From: Wocania_A sp965224845
GTDB lineage: Bacteria; Bacteroidota; Bacteroidia; Flavobacteriales; Flavobacteriaceae
NCBI GenBank assembly: GCA_965224845.1
Contig: CBDDAJ010000032.1
Coordinates: 1 to 64,000 of the forward strand
Length of the DNA: 64,000 nt
Direction of reading: 5' to 3'
Shown here piece by piece: positions 1 through 6,249 of the stretch; the stretch's first letter is position 1; each line of letters starts with the position of its first letter. The notes below the pieces were generated by a model. That model saw only the letters and a program-made list of their open reading frames with translations, was not told the origin of the DNA and searched no databases. Made by a program: the position numbers and the translations under genes.

Positions 1-816
1 TTGTTTACAGCCTGCATTCATGGTGATGAGGTAAATGGTGTTGAGATTGTACGGCAACTTATAGCTAAAGGTATTAATAAACCCAAGTGTGGCACTATTA
101 TTTGTATGCCTGTTATCAATATTTTTGGGTTTATTAATTTAAAGCGAGAGTTTCCTGATGGCCGTGATTTGAATCGTGTGTTTCCGGGGAGCCCAAATGG
201 GTCTTTAGCAAGTAGAGTAGCCCATAAACTTATAAAAGATATTGTACCTCATGTCGATTTAATAATTGATTTTCATACTGGTGGTTCAGGACGATTTAAT
301 GCGCCTCAGCTTAGGTATTCTAAAGAAAATAAAGATCTAGATACTTTAGCAAAAATATTTGGTCCCCCTTTTGTTTTATATTCTAAAAACTTATCTAAAT
401 CTTTTAGAACCACTTGTAATAAATTAGGGAAACCACTCCTCCTTTTTGAAGGCGGAAAGTCATTTCATATTGATGATACTGTAACCAACTCCGGAGTTAA
501 CGGCTCTAAGCGTATATTAAAACATTTAGGCATGCTAAAAACCGTTTTTAAATCTTCAAAACCTAAAAAAGAATGTATTTTTATTGACAATAGTAAATGG
601 CTTCGCGCTAAATATTCTGGCATGTTTAAAGCATCTGTGTCTATCGGGACTCATGTAAAAAAAGAAGATATTATTGGCAATATAACCGATCCTTACGGCA
701 AGTTTAATTACTTTGTTAGAGCTTCAAATTCTGGTTATATTATTAATATAAATGAGTTGCCAATAGTGTATCAGGGTGATGCCCTTTTTCATATTACTAC
801 CAAACTAAAACGCTAA
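1..816 (+). CDS. Succinylglutamate desuccinylase/aspartoacylase-family hydrolase, 5'-truncated
   Basis: This is the C-terminal part of an M14-like zinc hydrolase of the AstE/AspA family; the window starts inside the gene. The fragment opens with the zinc-binding motif HGDEVNGVEIV (His7 and Glu10 of the fragment). The probable third zinc ligand is the His in DFHTGG near residue 92. In the family the HGDE motif follows a further N-terminal stretch, so the TTG at position 1 is an internal Leu codon rather than a start. The substrate is unknown. Flavobacterial homologues often sit beside a RimK-like ATP-grasp ligase, but that region lies outside the window. The stop is followed after 2 bases by the next gene, which suggests co-transcription. 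Confidence 0.85.
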   Translation: MFTACIHGDEVNGVEIVRQLIAKGINKPKCGTIICMPVINIFGFINLKREFPDGRDLNRVFPGSPNGSLASRVAHKLIKDIVPHVDLIIDFHTGGSGRFNAPQLRYSKENKDLDTLAKIFGPPFVLYSKNLSKSFRTTCNKLGKPLLLFEGGKSFHIDDTVTNSGVNGSKRILKHLGMLKTVFKSSKPKKECIFIDNSKWLRAKYSGMFKASVSIGTHVKKEDIIGNITDPYGKFNYFVRASNSGYIININELPIVYQGDALFHITTKLKR

Positions 817-818
817 CA

Positions 819-1382
819 GTGACTAAGTCTGATTTACGTAAAAAATACAAATCACTTCGTAAAAATTTAACCTTAAATCAAATAGAAGATTTAAGCATTG
901 CAATAGCTAATCAAATATTAAAACTTCCTGTTTGGGAGCAATCGTTTTATCATATTTTTTTATCTATTAAAGTACATAAAGAAATTAATACCGATTATAT
1001 TTTAAACATTCTTGCTGGTAAAGACAAAAATATTGTAATTTCTAAAAGTGATTTTAAAACAACAACTTTAATTAATTACCTTTTAACTGATAATACTATT
1101 ATTAAAAAGAACCATTGGAATATTCCTGAGCCCGTTGATGGAATTAAAATTGATGACAAAAAAATAGAGGTCGTTTTTGTGCCTCTTTTAGCGTTTGACA
1201 AGCAAGGGAACCGTGTAGGCTATGGCAAAGGGTTTTATGATCATTTTTTAGCCAATTGCAAACCTAAAACCATTAAAATTGGATTGTCTTTTTTTGAAGC
1301 TGAAGATGAAATTAAAGATATACACAAAGGAGATATTGGGCTGGATTATTGTGTAACGCCAAATAAAGTTTATGGGTTTTAG
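819..1382 (+). CDS. 5-formyltetrahydrofolate cyclo-ligase
   Basis: The 187-residue protein matches the size and core motif of 5-formyl-THF cyclo-ligase (methenyl-THF synthetase). That enzyme converts 5-formyl-THF plus ATP to 5,10-methenyl-THF in cytosolic folate metabolism. The diagnostic C-terminal stretch is seen: PLLAFDKQGNRVGYGKGFYD, the glycine-rich substrate/ATP loop. The basic N-terminus (KSDLRKKYKSLRKNL) is also typical. The start is GTG, 2 bases after the upstream hydrolase stop; no ATG gives a full-length product, so GTG is preferred. It converges on the macro-domain gene 5 bases away. Confidence 0.93.
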   Translation: MTKSDLRKKYKSLRKNLTLNQIEDLSIAIANQILKLPVWEQSFYHIFLSIKVHKEINTDYILNILAGKDKNIVISKSDFKTTTLINYLLTDNTIIKKNHWNIPEPVDGIKIDDKKIEVVFVPLLAFDKQGNRVGYGKGFYDHFLANCKPKTIKIGLSFFEAEDEIKDIHKGDIGLDYCVTPNKVYGF

Positions 1383-1387
1383 TAATT

Positions 1388-1900
1388 TTAAGTATTTAGT
1401 GCTTTTTTTATATAATTAAAATTCTCTTTATCGAAACAAACAAAAATAACCTCATTAATTATTTCTTGATCTTTAAAGTTTTTTATCACTTCTATTGCAA
1501 TTTGAGCTGCTAAATCTTTTGGAAATTTATAAATACCAGTACTTATGTTTGGAAATGCAATACTTCTAACCTTGTTTTCTATGGCCAGATTCATTGAGTT
1601 TTCATAGCATTTGCTTAAAAGTTGTTCCTTTTCATCCCCTCCATGATTCCATACAGGACCAACCGTATGAATAACATATTTAGCATCAAGTTTTCCAGCA
1701 GTTGTGATGACTGCTTCTCCAACATTACATTTCCCTTGCTTATTTCTTATTTCTTGACAAGCTTTTAAAATTTCTAAGCCTCCTTTTCTATGAATGGCAC
1801 CATCAACTCCTGAACCTCCAAGTAATGAAGAATTAGCTGCGTTAACAATTGCATCAGCTTTAACAGTTGTAATGTCAGATTGTATAACATTTATTTTCAT
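1388..1900 (-). CDS. Macro-domain protein (MacroD/YmdB-like O-acetyl-ADP-ribose deacetylase)
   Basis: This is a single macro domain of 170 residues. The ADP-ribose pocket motifs are intact: D9 in QSDIT, the NAAN motif at 20-23, the GGSGVDGAIH loop at 28-37 with D33 at the position of the YmdB/MacroD catalytic aspartate, and the phosphate loop STGIY at 120-124. Family members remove the acetyl group from O-acetyl-ADP-ribose or hydrolyse mono-ADP-ribose from Asp/Glu. It is the last gene of a tight minus-strand operon (3 bases after the second macro gene) headed by an SPFH protein and controlled by an upstream Nudix regulator. That context suggests ADP-ribose or NAD-metabolite processing. The physiological substrate is unknown. 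Confidence 0.93.
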   Translation of the reverse strand: MKINVIQSDITTVKADAIVNAANSSLLGGSGVDGAIHRKGGLEILKACQEIRNKQGKCNVGEAVITTAGKLDAKYVIHTVGPVWNHGGDEKEQLLSKCYENSMNLAIENKVRSIAFPNISTGIYKFPKDLAAQIAIEVIKNFKDQEIINEVIFVCFDKENFNYIKKALNT

Positions 1901-1903
1901 TGT

Positions 1904-2380
1904 TTATTCAAAATCATACACAAAAACCTCTAGGTTATTATTAGACAAAGTTTCGTGTATTATAGGTTCTATTTCTTCCCATTTTCCTCCTGCTAACCCA
2001 CAACCTATTCTAGGCATATGAATACTTGCATTTAACTTCTTTGCTTCAGTTGCAATTATACTAAGGCAAGACTTAACAGCCTCATATCTAATAGGGGCGA
2101 TATTATTAACTCGTTTTAACCCCTGCTGAGCAATCATATTGCCAATAAACAGGTCTTCCGATACTTGAATTACTTGAGTTGCTCCTAATGCAAAATTGTT
2201 ATTATCCTTATTTTTATACCACTCTCTATATGCTTTTTCGGGTTCTGGCCACTGCTTTGAGATAGCCAGTACAAATCCTTTGCCCCATCCTCCTATATCA
2301 TTACAGATGTGCACAATTATTTTATTTCCTTCAACTTGTGGAGCTGTTGCGTCTCCTTTTAAATATGTTATTGTTTTCAT
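1904..2380 (-). CDS. Macro-domain protein of the TARG1/Poa1p-like type
   Basis: This 158-residue macro fold belongs to a different subfamily from its neighbour. Motifs are KGDAT at 8-12, HICNDIGGWGKGFVLAI at 24-40, IGNMIAQQG near 79-87 and MPRIGCGLAGGKW at 122-134. The GCGL loop resembles that of TARG1/OARD1 and related ADP-ribose hydrolases. However, the residue after GCGL is Ala, where human TARG1 has its catalytic Asp, so a TARG1 mechanism should not be assumed. The start codon lies 1 base after the stop of the NAD-kinase-like gene. A toxin partner such as DarT was looked for and not found. Role inferred: binding or hydrolysis of an ADP-ribose derivative. Confidence 0.85.
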   Translation of the reverse strand: MKTITYLKGDATAPQVEGNKIIVHICNDIGGWGKGFVLAISKQWPEPEKAYREWYKNKDNNNFALGATQVIQVSEDLFIGNMIAQQGLKRVNNIAPIRYEAVKSCLSIIATEAKKLNASIHMPRIGCGLAGGKWEEIEPIIHETLSNNNLEVFVYDFE

Positions 2381-2381
2381 T

Positions 2382-3305
2382 TTATATTATCAAATTAGCT
2401 TTTTCATCTGCTATGCCTATTTCAACATGACTTCCAGAATTAAAACTTAAAAAATCAGATTCAATACCGTCACTAAAAATAACACCTTTAGTTGGCATAT
2501 TAGATTCAACTTTTAATGTTTGTCTTTTAGTTATAAATCCAAAACCGATATCCGTTTGAGTGACCTTGCTTAAAAAAGGCTCTCTAACCACAAATACAAG
2601 TTTTTCATCTTCCCAACGAATTAATGATTGTCTCCTTCTTTCTTTGTTGGTTTGGTGTCTATTAATATTATTTGCCATATTATAAATAGAGCTTAACCAA
2701 CCTGTAGATCCAGCACCAGTTGAAATTATAATTCCGCTGGAAGATTGTCTCTCTTTTTTGCCTTTAAATTCAATATCATATCTTGAAGATACATGAGAAT
2801 TTGCCCCAATGTAAAAATCGTTAAAGGCTAATAAAGTTTGACCGTCATTTAATGTCGCTTTAGCCATTGTTACCAATTTAGTTGCAAAATCTCCTTTTAG
2901 AACATTTTTGATGACTGTATCCAATCCATTAGGTGTATGCTTTAATAGAATACCATCATACCGTTCTGAATCCGGATTAACACCTATTATCGGCAAACCA
3001 TTTACATATTTCGCTGTGTTAGCTACTAATCCATCTTGCCCTATAACAACGACTAAATCTTGTTCAGTAAAAATATAAGTTGGCAGAAACGAGCGATCAA
3101 TAACTTTATACTTTAAACGCTTTGAAATGGTCTCTTGAATTTTATTTAGAGATTTATAGAACCTATCATTTTCTGTCTCATAATATTCAAAATCACCTTC
3201 AGATCGTTCAATGTAAAACTTGGCCTGAGCTTTTGAGTTAAATCTTTCGATGAGTTGCTCAAGCCTGGTTTTATCTCTTATTATGATTACTCTTTCAAAG
3301 TTCAT
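2382..3305 (-). CDS. NAD kinase-fold protein, divergent
   Basis: The 307-residue protein has the order of motifs seen in ATP-NAD kinases: a GGDG-like loop, an ND motif (AFNDFYIG, 160-167) and the glycine-rich STGAGSTGW (195-203). In NAD kinases these bind nucleotide and NAD and transfer phosphate to the 2'-OH of NAD. The first motif is altered: instead of GGDGT it reads GQDGL (89-93). The catalytic Asp91 is kept but the surrounding glycine and threonine are replaced. The N-terminal 80 residues are unlike standard NadK. The substrate may therefore be another NAD-like nucleotide. The gene begins 5 bases after the SPFH stop and ends 1 base before the macro gene. A housekeeping nadK is presumably elsewhere in the genome. 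Confidence 0.78.
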   Translation of the reverse strand: MNFERVIIIRDKTRLEQLIERFNSKAQAKFYIERSEGDFEYYETENDRFYKSLNKIQETISKRLKYKVIDRSFLPTYIFTEQDLVVVIGQDGLVANTAKYVNGLPIIGVNPDSERYDGILLKHTPNGLDTVIKNVLKGDFATKLVTMAKATLNDGQTLLAFNDFYIGANSHVSSRYDIEFKGKKERQSSSGIIISTGAGSTGWLSSIYNMANNINRHQTNKERRRQSLIRWEDEKLVFVVREPFLSKVTQTDIGFGFITKRQTLKVESNMPTKGVIFSDGIESDFLSFNSGSHVEIGIADEKANLII

Positions 3306-3310
3306 TTTAC

Positions 3311-4324
3311 TTATGATTTACTACTTATAATAGCATCTAATAGTTCAGGAGAAATATTTAGGTTTCCTATTTTATCAGCATTTTCAGCCAACTCTCTAAA
3401 AGCTAAAGCTATATTGTTACTTGGGTCATTTCCATTATTGCTAATAGCCATTAATGTTTTCCAATCTAATTCTTTATAAGGCTTTAATCTGGCATTTAGA
3501 ACATACTCATTTGTATCAGCTTCTTTCTTCTCATTAGTTACCTGTATATCGATGAGCTCCTTTTTCTGTTCTTCTAAAGCGATACTGGATGTCATTTCCA
3601 TTTCTTTAAGTTTCTGATCATTTTGTTGCTTTACAACATCAGTTTCCATTTTCTTTTCAACAATTTGCTTTTGTTTCTCTTCAACAGCTATTTCTGTATT
3701 TAATTCACTTTCCTTTATCATACGCTCTTGTTCCACAGCAAAGTTTCTACGCTCGTAGATCGCCTGATCTGCTTCCTTTTGCAAAGACTCTCTCATTTGT
3801 GCCTCTAAAGCACGAGCCATTTCAGGATTAGGAGTGACACCAAGTACATTTACACTTAATATTTCTAAACCAAGCATTTGAACAGTTTTTGATTCCTGAA
3901 CATTATTAAATATTTCAGTTTCAATCGCCTCAAGCTTTCTTAAGGCTTCCTTTAAACTTAAGCGTTGTATGATAGATGCACTGGCCGTTTGAGCTTCATT
4001 AATGATACGCTGTTGAATTTTTTCGTGGTCATTCTTTAAATACTGTTTTTTCTTATTTACAGTAAAATCTAAAGCTTCAGCGAGTTGTTTTGGGTTCTGA
4101 ATCTTATAGGTGACTTGCCCTTGTAATGTAACTTCCTGGTAGTCTTTTGTAGTTTCGTTAAATACAAATTGAAAATCGTTACTCTGTACAGGAATAGAAA
4201 CAATTGATGAATTGGGAGAAAAATAAAAGAATGATAAACCTCTTCCTTCTTTTTTGATTTTACCTCCTTTATAATGAATCACATAGTTCATTGAGTCGAA
4301 TTTGATATAATTTATTCCTAACAT
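3311..4324 (-). CDS. SPFH/Band 7 domain protein
   Basis: This 337-residue protein is the first gene of the operon. Residues 1-150 look like an SPFH (prohibitin-homology) domain, including VTLQGQVTYKIQNPKQLAEAL, written here in part only. Residues about 170-275 form a long charged Glu/Lys/Gln-rich helical region typical of SPFH oligomer coiled coils. There is no signal peptide or obvious transmembrane segment, so membrane association, if any, would be peripheral. SPFH proteins form ring-like membrane scaffolds. Its role with NAD/ADP-ribose genes is unknown; scaffolding or a membrane stress function is an inference. The ATG lies just downstream of two operator palindromes. Confidence 0.85.
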   Translation of the reverse strand: MLGINYIKFDSMNYVIHYKGGKIKKEGRGLSFFYFSPNSSIVSIPVQSNDFQFVFNETTKDYQEVTLQGQVTYKIQNPKQLAEALDFTVNKKKQYLKNDHEKIQQRIINEAQTASASIIQRLSLKEALRKLEAIETEIFNNVQESKTVQMLGLEILSVNVLGVTPNPEMARALEAQMRESLQKEADQAIYERRNFAVEQERMIKESELNTEIAVEEKQKQIVEKKMETDVVKQQNDQKLKEMEMTSSIALEEQKKELIDIQVTNEKKEADTNEYVLNARLKPYKELDWKTLMAISNNGNDPSNNIALAFRELAENADKIGNLNISPELLDAIISSKS

Positions 4325-4347
4325 AACTTTGGGTTTTAAATTATTAA

Positions 4348-4368
4348 TTTGCGTAATTATAACACAAA
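4348..4368. promoter_or_regulatory. Operator O1, predicted NrtR-like binding site
   Basis: The site is TTTGCGT-N7-ACACAAA, a 7-7-7 palindrome with one mismatch between arms. It overlaps the -7 element of the SPFH operon promoter. It has the same architecture as the sites at 4402-4422 and 5127-5147, all next to the Nudix regulator gene, so it is probably the regulator's target. Confidence 0.7.
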
Positions 4369-4395
4369 TGTAAAATGAGAAAACAAAACTTCCAA
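4365..4395 (-). promoter_or_regulatory. Promoter of the SPFH-NADK-macro-macro operon
   Basis: On the minus strand TACATTTG (4372-4365) fits the Bacteroidota -7 consensus TAnnTTTG. A TTG at 4395-4393 lies 20 bases upstream, within the usual -33 to -7 spacing. The transcript would start near 4358, about 35 bases before the SPFH ATG. The -7 box overlaps operator O1, as expected for repression. Confidence 0.65.
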
Positions 4396-4401
4396 ATATA
4401 T

Positions 4402-4422
4402 TTTGTGTTTTTTTTACACAAA
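4402..4422. promoter_or_regulatory. Operator O2, predicted NrtR-like binding site
   Basis: The site is TTTGTGT-N7-ACACAAA with perfect arms; symmetry extends to 10 bp on each side (4399-4425) around a spacer of seven T. It lies just upstream of the -33 element of the SPFH operon. The centres of O1 and O2 are 54 bp apart, about five helical turns, which would allow co-operative or looped binding. Confidence 0.72.
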
Positions 4423-4449
4423 ATACTTAATATATTGATTATAAATAAG

Positions 4450-5127
4450 TTATATTTCGAAAATTATTCCTTCCTTTTTAAGTTGAAAGTAGCGTTTTTG
4501 ATTAAACTGGAATAAATTTGCTGGTCTACCTGAGCCTTTCGACACTTTTTCATCTAATTCATCGAGTACATTCAGACCTATTATTTTCTTTCTAAAATTA
4601 CGTCTATCGATCTCTCTTCCCAGTAGAGTAGTGTACAACTTTTCTAAATCAGAAAAAGGGAATTTTTTATCTAGCAATTCAAAACCTATAGGCTCGTAAG
4701 TAATCTTGCCTTGCAAGCGCTCAATAGCTACTCTAAGAATGTCTTTATGATCGAATGCGAGTTTAGGTAATTCTTTAATATTAAACCATGCCACGGCTTC
4801 AGCGTCGGTAGAAGCAAATATCTTAAATGTATTAGGTCTAACTAAACCAAAGTAGGCAACAGAAACCACTCTTCCTCTTGGGTCTCTTGATGGTTTTCCG
4901 AAGGTATATAATTGCTCAAGATAACTTATTTTAACTCCAGTTTCTTCCTGGAGCTCTCTTTCAACAGCTTCTTCTAAGGATTCATCATTTAAAACGAATC
5001 CCCCTGGTATTGCCCATTTACCCTTAAAGGGTTCATATTTTCGTTTAATTAGTAATACTGATATTTCGCCCTCTTCATAACCAAATACAACAGCATCGAC
5101 TGAAAGTTTTATAGATTGCTTACTCAT
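4450..5127 (-). CDS. NrtR-like Nudix-domain transcriptional regulator
   Basis: The 225-residue protein joins an N-terminal Nudix domain to a C-terminal winged helix, as in the NrtR/AraR regulators. The Nudix box at 43-65 fits G-x5-E-x7-REUxEExGU completely (G43, E49, R57, E58, E61, E62, G64). Hydrolase activity is therefore possible, whereas many NrtR proteins have degraded boxes. The C-terminus (RNFRKK, then SGRPANLFQFNQ) is the DNA-binding part. NrtR members sense ADP-ribose or related NAD products and repress NAD genes. The start codon overlaps a palindrome shared with the downstream operon, indicating autoregulation. A sugar-responsive AraR-type role is possible, but the neighbours favour NAD/ADP-ribose. 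Confidence 0.88.
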   Translation of the reverse strand: MSKQSIKLSVDAVVFGYEEGEISVLLIKRKYEPFKGKWAIPGGFVLNDESLEEAVERELQEETGVKISYLEQLYTFGKPSRDPRGRVVSVAYFGLVRPNTFKIFASTDAEAVAWFNIKELPKLAFDHKDILRVAIERLQGKITYEPIGFELLDKKFPFSDLEKLYTTLLGREIDRRNFRKKIIGLNVLDELDEKVSKGSGRPANLFQFNQKRYFQLKKEGIIFEI

Positions 5128-5151
5128 ATGCGTAGTTTGTACGCAAATATA
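5127..5151 (-). promoter_or_regulatory. Operator O3 and promoter of the Nudix regulator
   Basis: The palindrome TATGCGT-N7-ACGCAAA occupies 5127-5147, with one arm mismatch. On the minus strand TATATTTG (5151-5144) is a good -7 element that overlaps one operator arm, and the other arm overlaps the regulator's start codon. The leader would be about 10 bases. This layout implies that the regulator represses itself. Confidence 0.65.
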
Positions 5152-5162
5152 AAGAATTATTC

Positions 5163-5801
5163 TTAATCATCAGATTCAGCTTTTTTCTTAGCAAACGCCT
5201 TTTTATTAAATACAATAAGCATTATAAAACCTGTACTTATCGCCATATCGGCGATATTAAAAACGGGGTTAAAAAAGGTAAAATATTCGCCACCTTTAAA
5301 AGGTATCCATTCGGGGAGGTATCCTTCCCATAAAGGAAAATAAAGCATGTCTACTACCTTACCATGGAGTAGGGAGTCGTAACCTCCTAATTCTGGTAAA
5401 AACGTAGCAACTTGTCCGTGGCTATCATTAAACAAAACGCCATAAAAAACAGAATCGATAATATTACCCAGGGCTCCAGCAAATATTAATGCGATGGCTA
5501 ATATTAAAACTTTAGGGCTTTGTTTTTTGGCTGCATCGTTCAGCCAATATCCTATCCCGAAAATGGCAATAATTCTAAATACAGTTAAAGTTACCTTAGC
5601 TGTTCTATCGTCTATAAACGATACAAAGTCGCTAATTTTTGTCCCCCATGCCATACCATCGTTTTCAATAAAAAAGATTTTAAACCATGTAAAAACTTCA
5701 ATACTTTCTTGAAGGGCAAAGTGTGTTTTTATATAAATCTTACTTATCTGATCGATTAGCAAAATGATAATAATAAGATAAATGGATTTTTTTAGTGACA
5801 T
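5163..5801 (-). CDS. lspA: Lipoprotein signal peptidase (signal peptidase II)
   Basis: LspA cleaves prolipoprotein signal peptides at the lipobox Cys in the inner membrane. Both catalytic aspartates are visible, in GALGNIIDSVFYG and FNPVFNIADMAIS, and there are about four hydrophobic membrane segments. At 212 residues it is longer than the usual 160-170, owing to an insertion between the aspartates (FNDSHGQVATFLPELGG onward), common in flavobacterial LspA. Start MSLKKSIYL gives a normal N-terminal membrane anchor. A terminator-like hairpin separates it from the upstream DksA-like gene. Confidence 0.95.
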   Translation of the reverse strand: MSLKKSIYLIIIILLIDQISKIYIKTHFALQESIEVFTWFKIFFIENDGMAWGTKISDFVSFIDDRTAKVTLTVFRIIAIFGIGYWLNDAAKKQSPKVLILAIALIFAGALGNIIDSVFYGVLFNDSHGQVATFLPELGGYDSLLHGKVVDMLYFPLWEGYLPEWIPFKGGEYFTFFNPVFNIADMAISTGFIMLIVFNKKAFAKKKAESDD

Positions 5802-5815
5802 AGCGTTTTAAACAA

Positions 5816-5845
5816 AAAACGCCTCGACATAAAGTGAGACGTTTT
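5816..5845 (-). terminator. Terminator between the DksA-like gene and lspA
   Basis: On the minus strand AAAACGTCTC pairs with GAGGCGTTTT (one G-U wobble) around a 10-base loop, followed by a T-rich tract. It lies 20 bases after the DksA-like stop and may end that transcript or attenuate read-through into lspA. Confidence 0.65.
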
Positions 5846-5864
5846 ATTTATAATATAATACAGG

Positions 5865-6245
5865 TTATTGCATGTTTTTAGCTTCAATACTTAAGGTGGC
5901 ATGTGGCACCAATTTTAATCGTTCTTTGTTAATTAGTTTGCCTGTTACTCTGCAAACCCCGTAAGTTTTATTTTCAATTCTGATTAATGCATTTTTTAAA
6001 TCACGAATAAATTTTTCCTGACGAATAGCTAATTGCGAATTCGACTCTTTACTCATTACAGCACTACCTTCATCAAAGGCTTTAAACGTTGGTGATGTAT
6101 CTTCTGTACCATTATTATGGTCGTTCATATACGCACTTTTAATAAGCTCTAAATCGTGCTGTGCTTTTTCTATTTTTTCTGTAATTAGTTCTTTAAACTC
6201 TGCTAAATCTTTATCTGCATATCTTACATTGGCATCTAAACTCAT
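5865..6245 (-). CDS. TraR/DksA-family protein with a degenerate zinc finger
   Basis: The 126-residue protein has a DksA-like coiled-coil region (15-95) and a C-terminal segment GVCRVTGKLINKERLKLVPH that aligns with the DksA/TraR zinc finger. Only one cysteine remains of the four ligands, so zinc binding is probably lost, as in other flavobacterial copies. DksA-type proteins bind in the RNA polymerase secondary channel and work with ppGpp. The acidic coiled-coil tip residues were not resolved by eye. It starts 4 bases after the ileS stop, so it is probably transcribed with ileS. Confidence 0.85.
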   Translation of the reverse strand: MSLDANVRYADKDLAEFKELITEKIEKAQHDLELIKSAYMNDHNNGTEDTSPTFKAFDEGSAVMSKESNSQLAIRQEKFIRDLKNALIRIENKTYGVCRVTGKLINKERLKLVPHATLSIEAKNMQ

Positions 6246-6249
6246 ATTC

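Noticed and set aside
1388..2380. DarTG-like toxin-antitoxin pair
   Set aside because: No DarT ADP-ribosyltransferase is next to the macro genes.
3255..3479. ORFs antisense to the SPFH and NADK-like genes
   Set aside because: They are mirror shadows of strong genes with no family motifs.
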